Below, piece by piece: positions 54,062 to 63,850 of a DNA stretch of 64,000 bases; position 1 is the stretch's first letter; each line of letters begins with the position of its first letter. The stretch covers positions 868,001 through 932,000 of the forward strand of contig NZ_FPCJ01000001.1 of NCBI RefSeq assembly GCF_900116565.1. Direction: 5' to 3'. Source of the DNA: Thermoflavifilum thermophilum (GTDB lineage Bacteria > Bacteroidota > Bacteroidia > Chitinophagales > Chitinophagaceae). The notes beneath the pieces were generated by a model. The model saw only the letters and a list, made by a program, of their open reading frames with translations, did not search any database and was not told the origin of the DNA. Made by a program: the position numbers and the translations under genes.

Positions 54062-56956
54062 ATGAATCAGAACACAAGTGAAGCAGAATCCCGGCTACAT
54101 GCATCTGATACGATTGCATCTCCTGCCGTTGCAGAAGAGGAAGGAATTGCCGTACAGGGTGCCCGCGTACACAACCTGAAGAATATTTCCGTAACCATCC
54201 CCAAAAACCGGCTGGTGGTGATTACCGGTGTCAGCGGCAGCGGCAAATCCTCTCTGGCTTTCGATACCATTTATGCTGAAGGACAGCGGCGTTACCTGGA
54301 AAGTTTTGGGACCTATGCCCGCCAGTTCATAGGCGAACTGGAACGGCCCGATGTGGATCAGATTACTGGCCTATCGCCCGTTATCTCCATCGAACAAAAA
54401 ACAACCGGCCGCAGCCCCCGTTCCACCGTGGGTACGGTAACGGAAGTATATGATTTCATGCGCCTGTTGTTTGCCCGTATCGGCGAGGCTTATTCGTACA
54501 ACACAGGCAAAAAGATGATTCGCTTCTCCGAAGAAGAAATCATCCGGCATTTGTTTAAAAAATTTCTGCATCAAAAACTCACCCTGCTGGCCCCCGTGGT
54601 GAGAGGCCGGAAAGGCCACTACCGGGAGCTGTTTGAACAGCTGCGCAAGCAAGGTTATCTGAAAGTGCGGGTTGATGGCGAAATCCGGGAACTGGTACCC
54701 AAAATGCAGGTTGACCGATATAAAATTCACGACATCGAAATCGTGATTGATCGGGTGCAGGTGGAAAAAGAACAAAAAACCCGGATTACCCAAAGCGTAC
54801 AAAAAGCCCTCGAAACAGGCAAAGGCCTGATCTATGTGTTGGAACATCAAAGCTCAAAGCTGCATATATTCAGCAAACACCTGATGTGTGCAGACACGGG
54901 TATTTCCTACGAAGAGCCCTCGCCCAACACCTTTTCTTTCAATTCGCCTTACGGTGCCTGCCCCCGCTGCAAGGGCTTAGGGGCTATCTATCAGATTGAT
55001 CTGGAAGCCCTCATCCCGGATCCGGAAAAATCGATTGAAGAAGGCGGACTGGCGCCGCTGGGCGAAATGAAAGACAATTTCATTTTCAAACAAATCCAGC
55101 AACTGGCCCGCAAACACGGCTTTTCCCTGCGTACCCCTATCAAAAACCTGCCACGTAAAATCTTAAACCTCTTGCTTTACGGCAGTGAGGAAGAAAAAGT
55201 AACGGTTGACCTGGGTTTTGAAGAAGGTTTTTATCAACCTTACGAAACCGGGTTTGAAGGCGTAGCCAACCAGGTGATGCGCTATTTTTATGAAAGTCCT
55301 TCCGACATGGTGCGCAGCTGGGCCGAAGGGTTCATGAAACTGGCGCCTTGCCCGGAATGTGGCGGTACCCGCCTGAAAAAAGAAAGCCTCTGGTTTAAAA
55401 TCCATCATAAAAACATTGCCGAGCTCAGTGCCATGGACCTGCGTAGCCTGCAGGCCTGGTTTGATGATCTGCCCCGGCACCTGAACGAGCGACAGCTGAA
55501 AATCGCACACGATGTGCTGAAAGAAATTCATGACCGACTGCACTTTCTGCTGCAGGTAGGGCTGGATTACCTGACCCTCGACCGCCCCAGCAAAACCCTG
55601 AGCGGTGGCGAGTCACAACGTATCCGGCTGGCTACCCAAATCGGCTCGCAGCTCATGGGCATCACCTACATTCTGGATGAACCCAGCATAGGTTTGCACC
55701 AGCGCGATAATCACCGCCTCATCCAATCGCTGAAGGAACTCTGTCAGATGGGCAACACCGTTATCGTGGTGGAACATGATCGCGATATCATGCTGGAATC
55801 GGATTATATCATTGACATCGGTCCGGGCGCCGGTGTACATGGCGGAGAGATCGTGGGACAGGGTGCGCCGGAAGAATTCAAACAATTGCCTACGCTCACA
55901 GCTGCCTATCTGCGGGGCGAACAAAAGATTTCGGTACCCGCCCAACGCAGAAAAGGAAATGGCCTGTACTTGAAACTTTACGGTGCCAGTGGCAACAACC
56001 TGAAAAAAATAGATGTGAGCTTCCCGCTGGGCACTTTCATCTGCATCACCGGCGTGAGCGGCAGCGGCAAATCCACCCTGATCAATGAAACGCTGTTTCC
56101 TGTTCTGCATGCCTATTGCTACGGGTCACGTACCCAGCCTTTGCCCTATCAGAAAATAGAAGGGCTGGAATACATTGATAAGGTTATTGAAATTGATCAA
56201 TCGCCCATTGGCCGCACCCCGCGCAGCAATCCGGCTACGTATTGCGGATTTTTTACCGATATCCGTCAGCTGTTTGCCCAACTTCCTGAATCCAAAATCC
56301 GTGGATACAATGCAGGTCGTTTTTCCTTCAATGTAAAGGCTGGCCGCTGCCCCGCCTGCGAAGGAGCCGGCTGGCGCACCATCGAAATGAATTTCCTGCC
56401 CGATGTGTATGTACCCTGCGAACAATGCAACGGACGAAGATACAACCGCGAAACCCTGGAAATCCGCTACAAAGGCAAATCCATAGCCGATGTGCTCGAC
56501 ATGACCGTGGATGAAGCGGTGGAATTTTTTCAATCCATCCCCTCACTCTATCGCAAAATCAAGGTGCTGCAGGAGGTTGGCCTGGGTTATATCACGCTCG
56601 GACAATCGGCTGTTACCCTTTCCGGCGGAGAAGCCCAGCGCGTGAAGCTGGCAACTGAATTAAGCAAAAAAGATACGGGCCGCACCTTTTATATCCTGGA
56701 CGAACCCACTACGGGCTTGCATTTTCAGGATATCCAGCACCTGCTCGATGTGTTGCAAAAGCTCGTAGATCGGGGCAATACCGTATTGGTCATCGAACAC
56801 AACATGGATGTCATCAAAGTGGCTGATTACATCATTGATCTGGGGCCAGAAGGCGGAGCCGGCGGCGGATATATCGTTTGCCAGGGCACACCCGAAGAAG
56901 TGGCCCACCATCCGAAAAGCTATACCGGCATGTATCTGAAACAGGAACTTACCTAA
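54062..56956 (+). CDS. uvrA: Excinuclease ABC subunit A
   Basis: Damage-sensing ATPase of nucleotide excision repair. The 964-aa product has two ABC ATPase halves: Walker A GVSGSGKSSLAFDTIY (about 56-71) and GVSGSGKSTLINETLF (about 663), and signatures LSGGESQRIRLA and LSGGEAQRVKLA. Zinc-binding CxxC pairs are in ACPRCKGLG, CPECGGTRL, CPACEGAGW and CEQCNGRRYN. An N-terminal extension of about 25 residues precedes the usual IAVQGARVHNLKNISV start. Confidence 0.97.
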   Translation: MNQNTSEAESRLHASDTIASPAVAEEEGIAVQGARVHNLKNISVTIPKNRLVVITGVSGSGKSSLAFDTIYAEGQRRYLESFGTYARQFIGELERPDVDQITGLSPVISIEQKTTGRSPRSTVGTVTEVYDFMRLLFARIGEAYSYNTGKKMIRFSEEEIIRHLFKKFLHQKLTLLAPVVRGRKGHYRELFEQLRKQGYLKVRVDGEIRELVPKMQVDRYKIHDIEIVIDRVQVEKEQKTRITQSVQKALETGKGLIYVLEHQSSKLHIFSKHLMCADTGISYEEPSPNTFSFNSPYGACPRCKGLGAIYQIDLEALIPDPEKSIEEGGLAPLGEMKDNFIFKQIQQLARKHGFSLRTPIKNLPRKILNLLLYGSEEEKVTVDLGFEEGFYQPYETGFEGVANQVMRYFYESPSDMVRSWAEGFMKLAPCPECGGTRLKKESLWFKIHHKNIAELSAMDLRSLQAWFDDLPRHLNERQLKIAHDVLKEIHDRLHFLLQVGLDYLTLDRPSKTLSGGESQRIRLATQIGSQLMGITYILDEPSIGLHQRDNHRLIQSLKELCQMGNTVIVVEHDRDIMLESDYIIDIGPGAGVHGGEIVGQGAPEEFKQLPTLTAAYLRGEQKISVPAQRRKGNGLYLKLYGASGNNLKKIDVSFPLGTFICITGVSGSGKSTLINETLFPVLHAYCYGSRTQPLPYQKIEGLEYIDKVIEIDQSPIGRTPRSNPATYCGFFTDIRQLFAQLPESKIRGYNAGRFSFNVKAGRCPACEGAGWRTIEMNFLPDVYVPCEQCNGRRYNRETLEIRYKGKSIADVLDMTVDEAVEFFQSIPSLYRKIKVLQEVGLGYITLGQSAVTLSGGEAQRVKLATELSKKDTGRTFYILDEPTTGLHFQDIQHLLDVLQKLVDRGNTVLVIEHNMDVIKVADYIIDLGPEGGAGGGYIVCQGTPEEVAHHPKSYTGMYLKQELT

Positions 56957-57016
56957 CTCCAGGATGAATGCTGATTCTGATGGTTGATTTCAAATTTGCA
57001 ATCCATTCATTTCACC

Positions 57017-57024
57017 TATCTTCG
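57017..57024 (+). promoter_or_regulatory. Promoter of the DUF6452/DUF6048 pair
   Basis: TATCTTCG (one mismatch from TAnnTTTG), with TTTG at 56995-56998 located 18 nt upstream, close to the -33 position. The ATG follows at 57043. Confidence 0.5.
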
Positions 57025-57042
57025 CGAAAACAACCATGATAC

Positions 57043-57513
57043 ATGCGCTTCAGGCTGTGGACAATTGTTTGCCTGCTCATGATTATATCAGCCTGTAATC
57101 AGGATATCAAAATTTGTGAAGAACCTACGGATGTAAAACTTACCATCGGTTTTTATCACAAGATTGACAGCACACAATATCAAGATACTTCATTATCTCT
57201 TGCTTATGTGCAAACCTTGCATCAACCACCCGTGTTGCTGATTGATACCAGCACATTTCAAAGCATTTCCTTGCCACTGAATCAATTGGCTGATTCGAGT
57301 GGATTTATCATTCAACCAGATTCGGTAAACTTAGCAGATACAATTTTAATTTACTATGCACGTCAGCAAAAATTGCTTTCTCCCGGATGTGGATTTGTAA
57401 CATTTTTTACGATCGATACCATTCATTACACCACCCATCATATTGATTCAGCATCTGTTGTCAACAAATCAGTGATCAACATACATGAAGAACATATTCG
57501 TTTGTTTTATTAG
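57043..57513 (+). CDS. DUF6452 family lipoprotein
   Basis: 156-aa predicted lipoprotein: hydrophobic leader, then lipobox ISAC with Cys at about residue 18. The start of the mature part, CNQDIKICEEPTDVKLTIGF, and the later LPLNQLADSSGFIIQPDS are typical of DUF6452, a Bacteroidota family of unknown function predicted to form a small beta-rich periplasmic domain. It overlaps the next gene by 29 nt. The pair is often conserved together, implying a joint role at the outer membrane. Confidence 0.72.
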   Translation: MRFRLWTIVCLLMIISACNQDIKICEEPTDVKLTIGFYHKIDSTQYQDTSLSLAYVQTLHQPPVLLIDTSTFQSISLPLNQLADSSGFIIQPDSVNLADTILIYYARQQKLLSPGCGFVTFFTIDTIHYTTHHIDSASVVNKSVINIHEEHIRLFY

Positions 57514-58261
57514 TCTGCTGATCATGCATATCGGTCATGCCCAGCAAAAAACGGATACATCCGCTGTTCAAAAAGATACTCTCTCCGCTGCTGAGCATCC
57601 GGGCACCCAACCGATGCGACATGATAGCGTAATGTTGGTTTCACATGATCTTCGTCTGGGAATTGATTTAAGCAGAATAGCCATGCCTTTTCTGCAACCG
57701 GGCAGGCGCGATGTGGAAGTATCAGCCGATATGCAGATAATCCCCAACCTATACGGAGTGGTGGAATCAGGTTATCATCAAATGCAAATCCATAAAACCG
57801 GATTGTTTGAATATCATAGTCATGGTTATTTTTACAGAATTGGAATTGATAAAAATATTTTACCACCTGATCCCAATCATCAGCGTCAGGATATTGCCTA
57901 TGTTGGATTCCGCCTGGGACATGCGGTGCTGCAACAAACCGTAAATAGTTATCATATCACAGATACAATCTGGGGAAATGTGGATGGCAGTATCCCCACA
58001 CAAACCATCCAGGGTTTATGGCTGGAATTTGTAGCAGGATTAAAAATACAAATTGCAAAATATGTAGATCTGGGATGGTCTGTTCGTGGCAGAACATTGC
58101 TGAATCATCCCGAACAGCATACCAATGTGCCACCTTATGTGATACCCGGATTCGGCAAGGGCAGCAGCAGACAAGCTTTTGATTTCAATTATTCGGTGTT
58201 TTTCCAAATTCCTTTATTTCAAAGCCATTACACTATACACCAAAAACAACATCAACCCTGA
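57485..58261 (+). CDS. DUF6048 family outer-membrane protein
   Basis: 258-aa predicted outer-membrane barrel with a signal peptide (MKNIFVCFISLLIMHIGHAQ). Strands such as RDVEVSADMQIIPNLYGVVE, YFYRIGIDKNIL and IAYVGFRLGHAVL match DUF6048, and the C-terminal part reads WLEFVAGLKIQIAKYVDLGW. Function unknown; genetic coupling to the DUF6452 lipoprotein suggests a barrel-lipoprotein pair. Its last 10 nt overlap the convergent DUF5362 gene. Confidence 0.72.
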   Translation: MKNIFVCFISLLIMHIGHAQQKTDTSAVQKDTLSAAEHPGTQPMRHDSVMLVSHDLRLGIDLSRIAMPFLQPGRRDVEVSADMQIIPNLYGVVESGYHQMQIHKTGLFEYHSHGYFYRIGIDKNILPPDPNHQRQDIAYVGFRLGHAVLQQTVNSYHITDTIWGNVDGSIPTQTIQGLWLEFVAGLKIQIAKYVDLGWSVRGRTLLNHPEQHTNVPPYVIPGFGKGSSRQAFDFNYSVFFQIPLFQSHYTIHQKQHQP

Positions 58262-58695
58262 AGGGATAAACCAATGATAAAACCTATTACACCTACAACG
58301 CACAGGATGATCACAATCAGAATCAAAACACCTATAAAATGAAAGTAAGACTTTAAATACAGAAATGATTGGGTAAGCTCGCTATGCTGCATATCAAGAA
58401 TCGCCTTTTTGGCTTTTGTTGCAAACTGAAACAACCGTAGCGTGGGAATAAAAGAAATGATTGCCGTCGCAAAGTAATAGATTGCGATCGCAAGTGCCGA
58501 CTCAAAACCATAGCCGTAAAACGCATTGGTAAAAGAGCTGCCGGCAATAGCTGCAACACCAACCAACACAAACAAACCTATAAGCACAAACGAAACAATG
58601 GCTATAAACTTTGCCCATTTAGCCGCAATTTTAAGTGCTGCAACAGCAGCTTCTTCGAGGTGAAGCGCAGGTTGGGGTGAAATTGTGTTTTCCAT
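58252..58695 (-). CDS. DUF5362 family membrane protein
   Basis: 147-aa protein with three to four predicted helices (about 31-52, 66-92 and 118-143). ATG 58695 gives MENTISPQPALHLEEAAVAA; an in-frame start at 58752 adds an unlikely leader. The segment FKATK/FQFATKAKKAILDMQHSE between helices matches the family pattern. Function unknown. Confidence 0.68.
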   Translation of the reverse strand: MENTISPQPALHLEEAAVAALKIAAKWAKFIAIVSFVLIGLFVLVGVAAIAGSSFTNAFYGYGFESALAIAIYYFATAIISFIPTLRLFQFATKAKKAILDMQHSELTQSFLYLKSYFHFIGVLILIVIILCVVGVIGFIIGLSLQG

Positions 58696-58768
58696 TTCAA
58701 AAAGATTAAATGAATAATAGCGAAATAAACACAAAATCTTTGTATTCTCCAAATAACAGATTAAGTGT

Positions 58769-59233
58769 TCAGGATGCAGGATTCCATATCATTTCCACAT
58801 GCGGAATGCCATCTTCCAGATACACATCACTGCAAACCTGAAAGCCAAATGATTCATAAAATTTTTGCAGGTACAACTGTGCCCCGAGGCGGATAGGTCC
58901 CGGACCATACAATACCTGAATGGCTTCTATACTTTTTTGCATCAATAGCTTGCCCAGTCCCATATTGCGATAATCAGGATGTACCACCACACGGCCAATA
59001 GCCATTTCCTGAAAACCTACGCCCGGCGGTAATAAACGGGTATATATCAGAAGCTGATGCGATGATATGGAAAATCCCATCAGATGATAAGCCTGCTGAT
59101 CTTTATCGTCGGCATCCAGATAGGCGCATTGCTGCTCGACGATAAATACCCGGTTGCGCAACTGCCAGATAGCATACAATTGCGTGGGCGAAAGGGCAGT
59201 AAAATCACGACAGATGAATTGAATGGAATGCAT
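58769..59233 (-). CDS. GNAT acetyltransferase, ElaA-like
   Basis: 154 aa from ATG 59233. ElaA-type features are LYAIWQLRNRVFIVEQQCAY and DADDKDQQAYHLMG near the N-terminus and the acetyl-CoA loop IGRVVVHPDYRNMGLGKLLM, followed by KSIEAIQ and LYLQKFYESFGFQ. The substrate is unknown. It starts 5 nt after the chitinase stop, so it is probably part of the same transcript. Confidence 0.85.
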   Translation of the reverse strand: MHSIQFICRDFTALSPTQLYAIWQLRNRVFIVEQQCAYLDADDKDQQAYHLMGFSISSHQLLIYTRLLPPGVGFQEMAIGRVVVHPDYRNMGLGKLLMQKSIEAIQVLYGPGPIRLGAQLYLQKFYESFGFQVCSDVYLEDGIPHVEMIWNPAS

Positions 59234-59238
59234 GGTAT

Positions 59239-60129
59239 TCAGGGATGCAATGAAAATGGTTGTTGGTAGGTGCACATCAGATTTAAACCGGGATCAACAT
59301 GAAATTGCTGGCAAAAGTATTCATAAAAATCATACCGGTGCAAGGTTTCCGCTGATGGGGGATGTCCGCATTCTTCCCCTCCATTGATAATGTTTAAGGT
59401 GACTCCGAATCCAGGCAAGCGTCCGGCTGCACTATCTGCAGCAGCAGGAAGCCATTGACCGGTTATCACCGCATGGCAGGAAGGCTTGTTGGCTATGGGC
59501 GTCATCCAGAACCAAATGGCTGAAGCAAAGGCCAATACAGAATCTTGTAGCAATTTTTCCGGATGCTCCAGCAAGCTGTCTTTGCTGCCAAACCAGGCTT
59601 CGCTAAACATGCCATAGAGGTAATTATAGCTCAGCTGCAAGGGACCGCGGCCATGATAGGATACGCCCGGCACTGGAGGATAGCTAACATTGGCCACACT
59701 GTACTGCGGGCAACCGTGGGCGCAACCCCGCTCCTGCCTGAAATACAATCCCCATTTCAGGTAACCACCTGGAGCCTGGTCCCAGCCACCCGATGTTTCC
59801 TGCGCCACATGAGCCAGAAAAGCGGACAGTTCCCTGCGACGCACGGCAGGTGACCCCTCACCCAGAAAGCCCGGAAACTTGCGGGCAGCTGCCACAAAGG
59901 CCTGAAAAGTATAGAAATCGGACTTACCCGAATCGGCTGCATTGGGCCCCAGATGGGCTTTCCCATATCGATTGGGAAAGAGTTGATCCCACTTACGAGC
60001 ACTCAGGATATGGGTCAGAAACGTAGCGCTGTCGGGCTTTTCGTCAAGAGGTGGCGATTGAGCCCGAAGGTGAGCCGGTAACCCGATGATTGTCCCTATG
60101 CAAATCCAGAGCAAAACATGTCGACCCAT
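59239..60129 (-). CDS. Secreted GH19 chitinase-like enzyme
   Basis: 296-aa exported glycosidase of family GH19 (chitin or related beta-1,4-GlcNAc polymers, lysozyme fold). A signal peptide ends near LRAQ (about residue 24). The catalytic acid lies in [18 protein letters not shown] (Glu, about 112), and the second signature is [19 protein letters not shown]. Cysteines in [10 protein letters not shown] and near the end are placed to form disulfides. It follows the M28 peptidase gene by 4 nt. Activity against peptidoglycan instead of chitin cannot be excluded. Confidence 0.87.
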   Translation of the reverse strand: MGRHVLLWICIGTIIGLPAHLRAQSPPLDEKPDSATFLTHILSARKWDQLFPNRYGKAHLGPNAADSGKSDFYTFQAFVAAARKFPGFLGEGSPAVRRRELSAFLAHVAQETSGGWDQAPGGYLKWGLYFRQERGCAHGCPQYSVANVSYPPVPGVSYHGRGPLQLSYNYLYGMFSEAWFGSKDSLLEHPEKLLQDSVLAFASAIWFWMTPIANKPSCHAVITGQWLPAAADSAAGRLPGFGVTLNIINGGEECGHPPSAETLHRYDFYEYFCQQFHVDPGLNLMCTYQQPFSLHP

Positions 60130-60133
60130 AGCT

Positions 60134-61498
60134 TTATCTGCTGATTTCCGGAAACACCGGAAGGCTCATATCGCCATTCGCACCAATAGCCTGCACGGCA
60201 AAGAATACATTGTCTTTGGAATAAGGCAAGGTGAGGGTGGTATCGGTAGTATAAAAAGCCTGTTGCCAGAGCGGCTGATCGGTATCGCGCATCAATACCC
60301 GGTAACCTGCCGGATGACCACTTGCAGAAGCCATCCAGCGCAAGGTTGTTTCATTGCCCAGCTCACCGGCACTAAGCCAGGCATGGGCAGGAGCAGCCGG
60401 TGACTTGGCCAGACTTATCAGGGTAGCCAGGTTCAGCGCTGTATTTTTCCGTAGATACTCAAAATCCATATACTCCGGCAGATCGCCATAATGGATACCC
60501 TTTTCCACCCGGATATCCTGATGCTGATGGTTGAAGTTTTCATAGTATTCGGTAAGGCGCACAGCCGTATATCCTTTTTGCTGGAAGGGCAAATGATCAC
60601 CCCCGCGCAGGAAACGATCGGGTCGGTAAATGAGCACCACATCGAGATTGGGAATATAAGCCCGGGCTATTTCGTATAGGTAACGAGCCAATTCGCGGGA
60701 GGGGCTGTCGTTATCGCCATTGGTCATTCTGCGCATGCGGGCCTGTTCGGGTGTTTCTGCCGCCGGGATGGTTTCGCTGAACACACGCACGCGGGTATTG
60801 TCCTGCAGGCCGGTTTCACTTGCGGTTGTTTGGCCAATGATATCATTGTTGAGCAAGGCTGCAATTTGCCACCCTTCGCTGGCTGCCCGCTCAGCCAGAT
60901 GCCGCGAACCATAGAGGCCCTGTTCTTCCCCGCTAAAAAACACCAGCTTGATGGTAGCCGGAAAATGCTGGTTGGCGATGATGCGGGCTATTTCCAGAAG
61001 GGCTGCCACCCCACTTCCATCGTCATCGGCTCCGGGTGCATCGCCAATTGAATCCAGTACATTACTGCGCCGGCTATCCAGGTGGGCACTGGCCATAAAA
61101 ATCCGATGATCGGAGGTATCGGTACCCGGCAGTGTGGCGATGATGTTAGCTATGGGATGAGCAAAAGGCACGCGCTCTCCGGGAGTCAACATCCAGCGAT
61201 CTTCTTCTACTCTCAACCGGTTGCCTCCCCGCTGGCTGTATTCTTGGAGGCGGGCTTCCACCCAGCGACGTGCAGCTCCTATACCACGGTGAGGGTCATT
61301 TTCCGTGCTCAAGGTATGCCTGGTGCCGAAACTCACCAGGGTCTGCACGTAGGCCCGCAAGCTATCAGCCGATACCTGCTGCACAGATTTTTCAATTATT
61401 GGATCCCGGGCAGGGAAAGACTGGCCACCGGCCAATTGTGGCCAGGTACCTCCTATCCAGAGGACAAAAACCCATGGTATCAGATTACGGATTTTCAT
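60134..61498 (-). CDS. Secreted M28-family zinc aminopeptidase
   Basis: 454-aa metallopeptidase with a signal peptide (about 1-25, ending LAGGQ). The dinuclear zinc site is visible: [10 protein letters not shown] (His), [16 protein letters not shown] (Asp), [15 protein letters not shown] (catalytic Glu and ligand Glu), NNDIIGQT (Asp) and the later GDHLPF region. The last ~85 residues form a fibronectin-like domain ([18 protein letters not shown]). Homologues hydrolyse peptides in the periplasm or outside. It overlaps the globin gene by 14 nt. Confidence 0.87.
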   Translation of the reverse strand: MKIRNLIPWVFVLWIGGTWPQLAGGQSFPARDPIIEKSVQQVSADSLRAYVQTLVSFGTRHTLSTENDPHRGIGAARRWVEARLQEYSQRGGNRLRVEEDRWMLTPGERVPFAHPIANIIATLPGTDTSDHRIFMASAHLDSRRSNVLDSIGDAPGADDDGSGVAALLEIARIIANQHFPATIKLVFFSGEEQGLYGSRHLAERAASEGWQIAALLNNDIIGQTTASETGLQDNTRVRVFSETIPAAETPEQARMRRMTNGDNDSPSRELARYLYEIARAYIPNLDVVLIYRPDRFLRGGDHLPFQQKGYTAVRLTEYYENFNHQHQDIRVEKGIHYGDLPEYMDFEYLRKNTALNLATLISLAKSPAAPAHAWLSAGELGNETTLRWMASASGHPAGYRVLMRDTDQPLWQQAFYTTDTTLTLPYSKDNVFFAVQAIGANGDMSLPVFPEISR

Positions 61499-61898
61499 GT
61501 TTATGTTGGGAAGTTTGAATTTGCTTCAGCAATCCCAGCTTGGTTTGCATGACCCCGGCTATGGAATGGGCCCTGAATTTGGCCAGGGCAGCCTTTTCTC
61601 CTTCAAAATAGGTATTTACCGTTTCATCAAAAAGCTGCAGCCAGCGCTGGAAATGTTCTTCCTGCAAAGGGAAACGTTTATTCAATTGCAGGTGGGGGAT
61701 CATGGCATTGCGATGATACACATCTTCATCCAGCAAAATACTGCTCCAGAAATCGTACATGATGGGCAGATGTTTATTCCAGTTAACCCGTGCTATTTCG
61801 TTGAAAATAGGGCCGATGAGCTCATCGGCTTTCACCCGGTCGTAGAAACGATTCACCAGTTCTTCTACATCTGCACGCGAGGTGATGGCTTTTTTCAC
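61485..61898 (-). CDS. Group III truncated haemoglobin
   Basis: 137-aa haem protein of the trHb3 class. It starts at a GTG (61898), the only suitable start: the nearest ATG is in another frame and stops after two codons. Landmarks are Tyr19 (B10 region, FYDRV), FWSSILLDED with the conserved Trp, and the proximal histidine His82 in EEHFQRWLQLF. Oxygen or NO chemistry is likely, but its role is unknown. It leads a compact set with the M28 peptidase and GH19 chitinase genes, and an exact -7 box lies 25 nt upstream. Confidence 0.87.
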   Translation of the reverse strand: MKKAITSRADVEELVNRFYDRVKADELIGPIFNEIARVNWNKHLPIMYDFWSSILLDEDVYHRNAMIPHLQLNKRFPLQEEHFQRWLQLFDETVNTYFEGEKAALAKFRAHSIAGVMQTKLGLLKQIQTSQHKHENP

Positions 61899-61922
61899 GA
61901 CATTCAGGTTTTGGTTTGTTTA

Positions 61923-61930
61923 CAAAAGTA
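61923..61930 (-). promoter_or_regulatory. -7 promoter element for the globin-led gene set
   Basis: TACTTTTG on the minus strand matches TAnnTTTG exactly, 24 nt upstream of the GTG start. Confidence 0.55.
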
Positions 61931-61934
61931 CGCA

Positions 61935-62462
61935 TCATTGCCCGGATGACGCCGGACCGTATTGCTGATTGGTAGCCGGCGGAGCCGTGGGAATGGTGAT
62001 CACGTTAAAAGCAAAATGATTGGCTTTGTGGCAATTGTTGCAAGTAGTGGTTAAAAATGTAAATGCTTTTTTGAATCGGGCTTCGTCTTGCGCATCCACG
62101 GCAGCCTGCACACTATCGAGGGCAGGATATAACATCGGAATATCTTTCACTTCCGGTCTATCCGTTTCAATTTCTTGTGCTGTGCGGGCTGTTTCGCGGA
62201 TTTCTCCCACTTCAAAGGCAGCCAGCGGCCAATTGTGTTTGATACCGGCAAACCAGAGTTTGCCATGATTGTATTGAATGGTGGTCATCAGCTCCCCCAA
62301 ACCGGGTTTGTAGTGTTCCCGGATAAATGCCAGCGTATCCTGCAAACGCTGTACTTGCTGCTGCAAAGCTTTAACGGTTGCCCATTCCGGGTGGGAACAA
62401 CGGCTTAAGCCTATGATCAGCCCGGTCGATATGATGAAGACAAACATGGATTGGCGAGACAT
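61935..62462 (-). CDS. Cytochrome c-like lipoprotein (class II-like, C-terminal CxxCH)
   Basis: 175-aa exported protein from ATG 62462. A hydrophobic leader (FVFIISTGLIIGLSRC) ends in a probable lipobox cysteine. The helical mature part carries a single haem-binding motif TTCNNCHKANHF near the C-terminus, as in class II (cytochrome c'-type) four-helix bundles; the N-terminal helix contains a long Q/L-rich coiled segment. Periplasmic electron transfer or gas sensing is possible. A longer frame to 62495 is less likely because it would precede the signal. Confidence 0.7.
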   Translation of the reverse strand: MSRQSMFVFIISTGLIIGLSRCSHPEWATVKALQQQVQRLQDTLAFIREHYKPGLGELMTTIQYNHGKLWFAGIKHNWPLAAFEVGEIRETARTAQEIETDRPEVKDIPMLYPALDSVQAAVDAQDEARFKKAFTFLTTTCNNCHKANHFAFNVITIPTAPPATNQQYGPASSGQ

Positions 62463-62534
62463 GGCAGAAAAATTTTGAAAAATAAAACTACACAATTGCC
62501 CGCTTTTCTACATGCGGTCATGGATGAACGGTTT

Positions 62535-63818
62535 TCAGTATCCATATTTTTCTTTCCACCAGCTCTTCAATTGTTTTCGCATTTCCTGTTCGCGTGCATT
62601 CTGGCCGGGTGTATAAAAACGCATGCCCTTGAGCGGGTCGGGCAGATATTCCTGTTGCACAAAATTTCCAGCGAAATCGTGGGCATATTGATAATCCTCT
62701 CCGTAATGCAGGTTACGCATGAGCGAAGTAGGGGCATTGCGGAGATGCAGGGGCACGGGCAGAGAGCCATGGTCTCGCACGGCCTGCATGGCCTGCTGCA
62801 AAGCTTCGTAGCAAGCATTGCTTTTAGGCGAGCAAGCCAGATAAATAGCGCATTGAGAAAGAATCAGGCTGGCCTCCGGGTATCCAATGACATTCACGGC
62901 CTGGAAGGTGCTGGTAGCCAATAGCAGCGCATTGGGGTTGGCGTTGCCAATATCTTCGGATGCGAGAATCACCATACGCCGGGCGATAAACTGCACATCT
63001 TCTCCGCCTTCAATCATGCGTGCCAGCCAATATACAGCGGCATTGGGATCGCTGCCGCGGATTGACTTGATGAAGGCCGAGATGATATCGTAATGCTGTT
63101 CGCCCTGCTTATCATACAAAGCCACCCGCTGCTGGGCTACCTTCATGATCAGCTCATCGGTAATTTGCAGCGGCTGCCCGTGGGGTGTAACGGCCAGGAG
63201 GCTGTCCACAGCGAGTTCTATGAGATTCAGCAAACGCCGGGCATCCCCGCCGGAAAGCCTGATCAGGGCGGCTGTTTCGGTGAGCTCCACCGGCAACTGT
63301 CGCAACCACTCATCCTGTGAAAGGGCACGCCGGGCAATCAGCAATAGGTCTGCTTCGCTTAACGGATACAACACATACACCATGCAACGGGAAAGCAGGG
63401 CTGCATTGACTTCAAACGAAGGGTTTTCCGTGGTGGCACCTATCAGGGTAATGATGCCTTTTTCTACAGCACCCAGGAGCGCATCCTGCTGGCCTTTATT
63501 GAATCGGTGAATTTCATCAATAAAAAGCACTGCCCCATTTTGCAGCTGTGCTTTTTCCAGCACTTCGCGGATATCCTTGACACCCGAAGAAATAGCACTG
63601 AGTGCATAAAAGGGTTTACCCGATTCAGCGGCTATGATCTGGGCAATGGTGGTTTTGCCCACGCCGGGAGGGCCCCAGAGGATAAGGGATGGGGGTTTTT
63701 GCTGTTTCAAAGCTTGTCGCAACCCCGCATCAGGAGCAGTAAGGTGGGGCTGGCCCACCAATTCATCGAAACTGCGGGGGCGCATGCGTTCGGCCAGCGG
63801 TGCATGAATCGCATTCAT
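62535..63818 (-). CDS. rarA: Replication-associated recombination protein A (MgsA/RarA)
   Basis: AAA+ ATPase acting at stalled replication forks, related to clamp-loader subunits. The 427-aa product from ATG 63818 begins MNAIHAPLAERMRPRSFDEL. Motifs: Walker A ILWGPPGVGKTTIAQIIA, Walker B VLFIDEIHRFNKGQQDALL, sensor 1 IGATTENPSFEVN, then the C-terminal tetramerisation part with HYDIISAFIKSIRGSDPNAA and KSNACYEALQQA. It is 32 nt downstream of aspS on the same strand. Confidence 0.95.
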   Translation of the reverse strand: MNAIHAPLAERMRPRSFDELVGQPHLTAPDAGLRQALKQQKPPSLILWGPPGVGKTTIAQIIAAESGKPFYALSAISSGVKDIREVLEKAQLQNGAVLFIDEIHRFNKGQQDALLGAVEKGIITLIGATTENPSFEVNAALLSRCMVYVLYPLSEADLLLIARRALSQDEWLRQLPVELTETAALIRLSGGDARRLLNLIELAVDSLLAVTPHGQPLQITDELIMKVAQQRVALYDKQGEQHYDIISAFIKSIRGSDPNAAVYWLARMIEGGEDVQFIARRMVILASEDIGNANPNALLLATSTFQAVNVIGYPEASLILSQCAIYLACSPKSNACYEALQQAMQAVRDHGSLPVPLHLRNAPTSLMRNLHYGEDYQYAHDFAGNFVQQEYLPDPLKGMRFYTPGQNAREQEMRKQLKSWWKEKYGY

Positions 63819-63850
63819 CTTGTGGCTTTGCTGCAAGTTAAGACCCTTTT

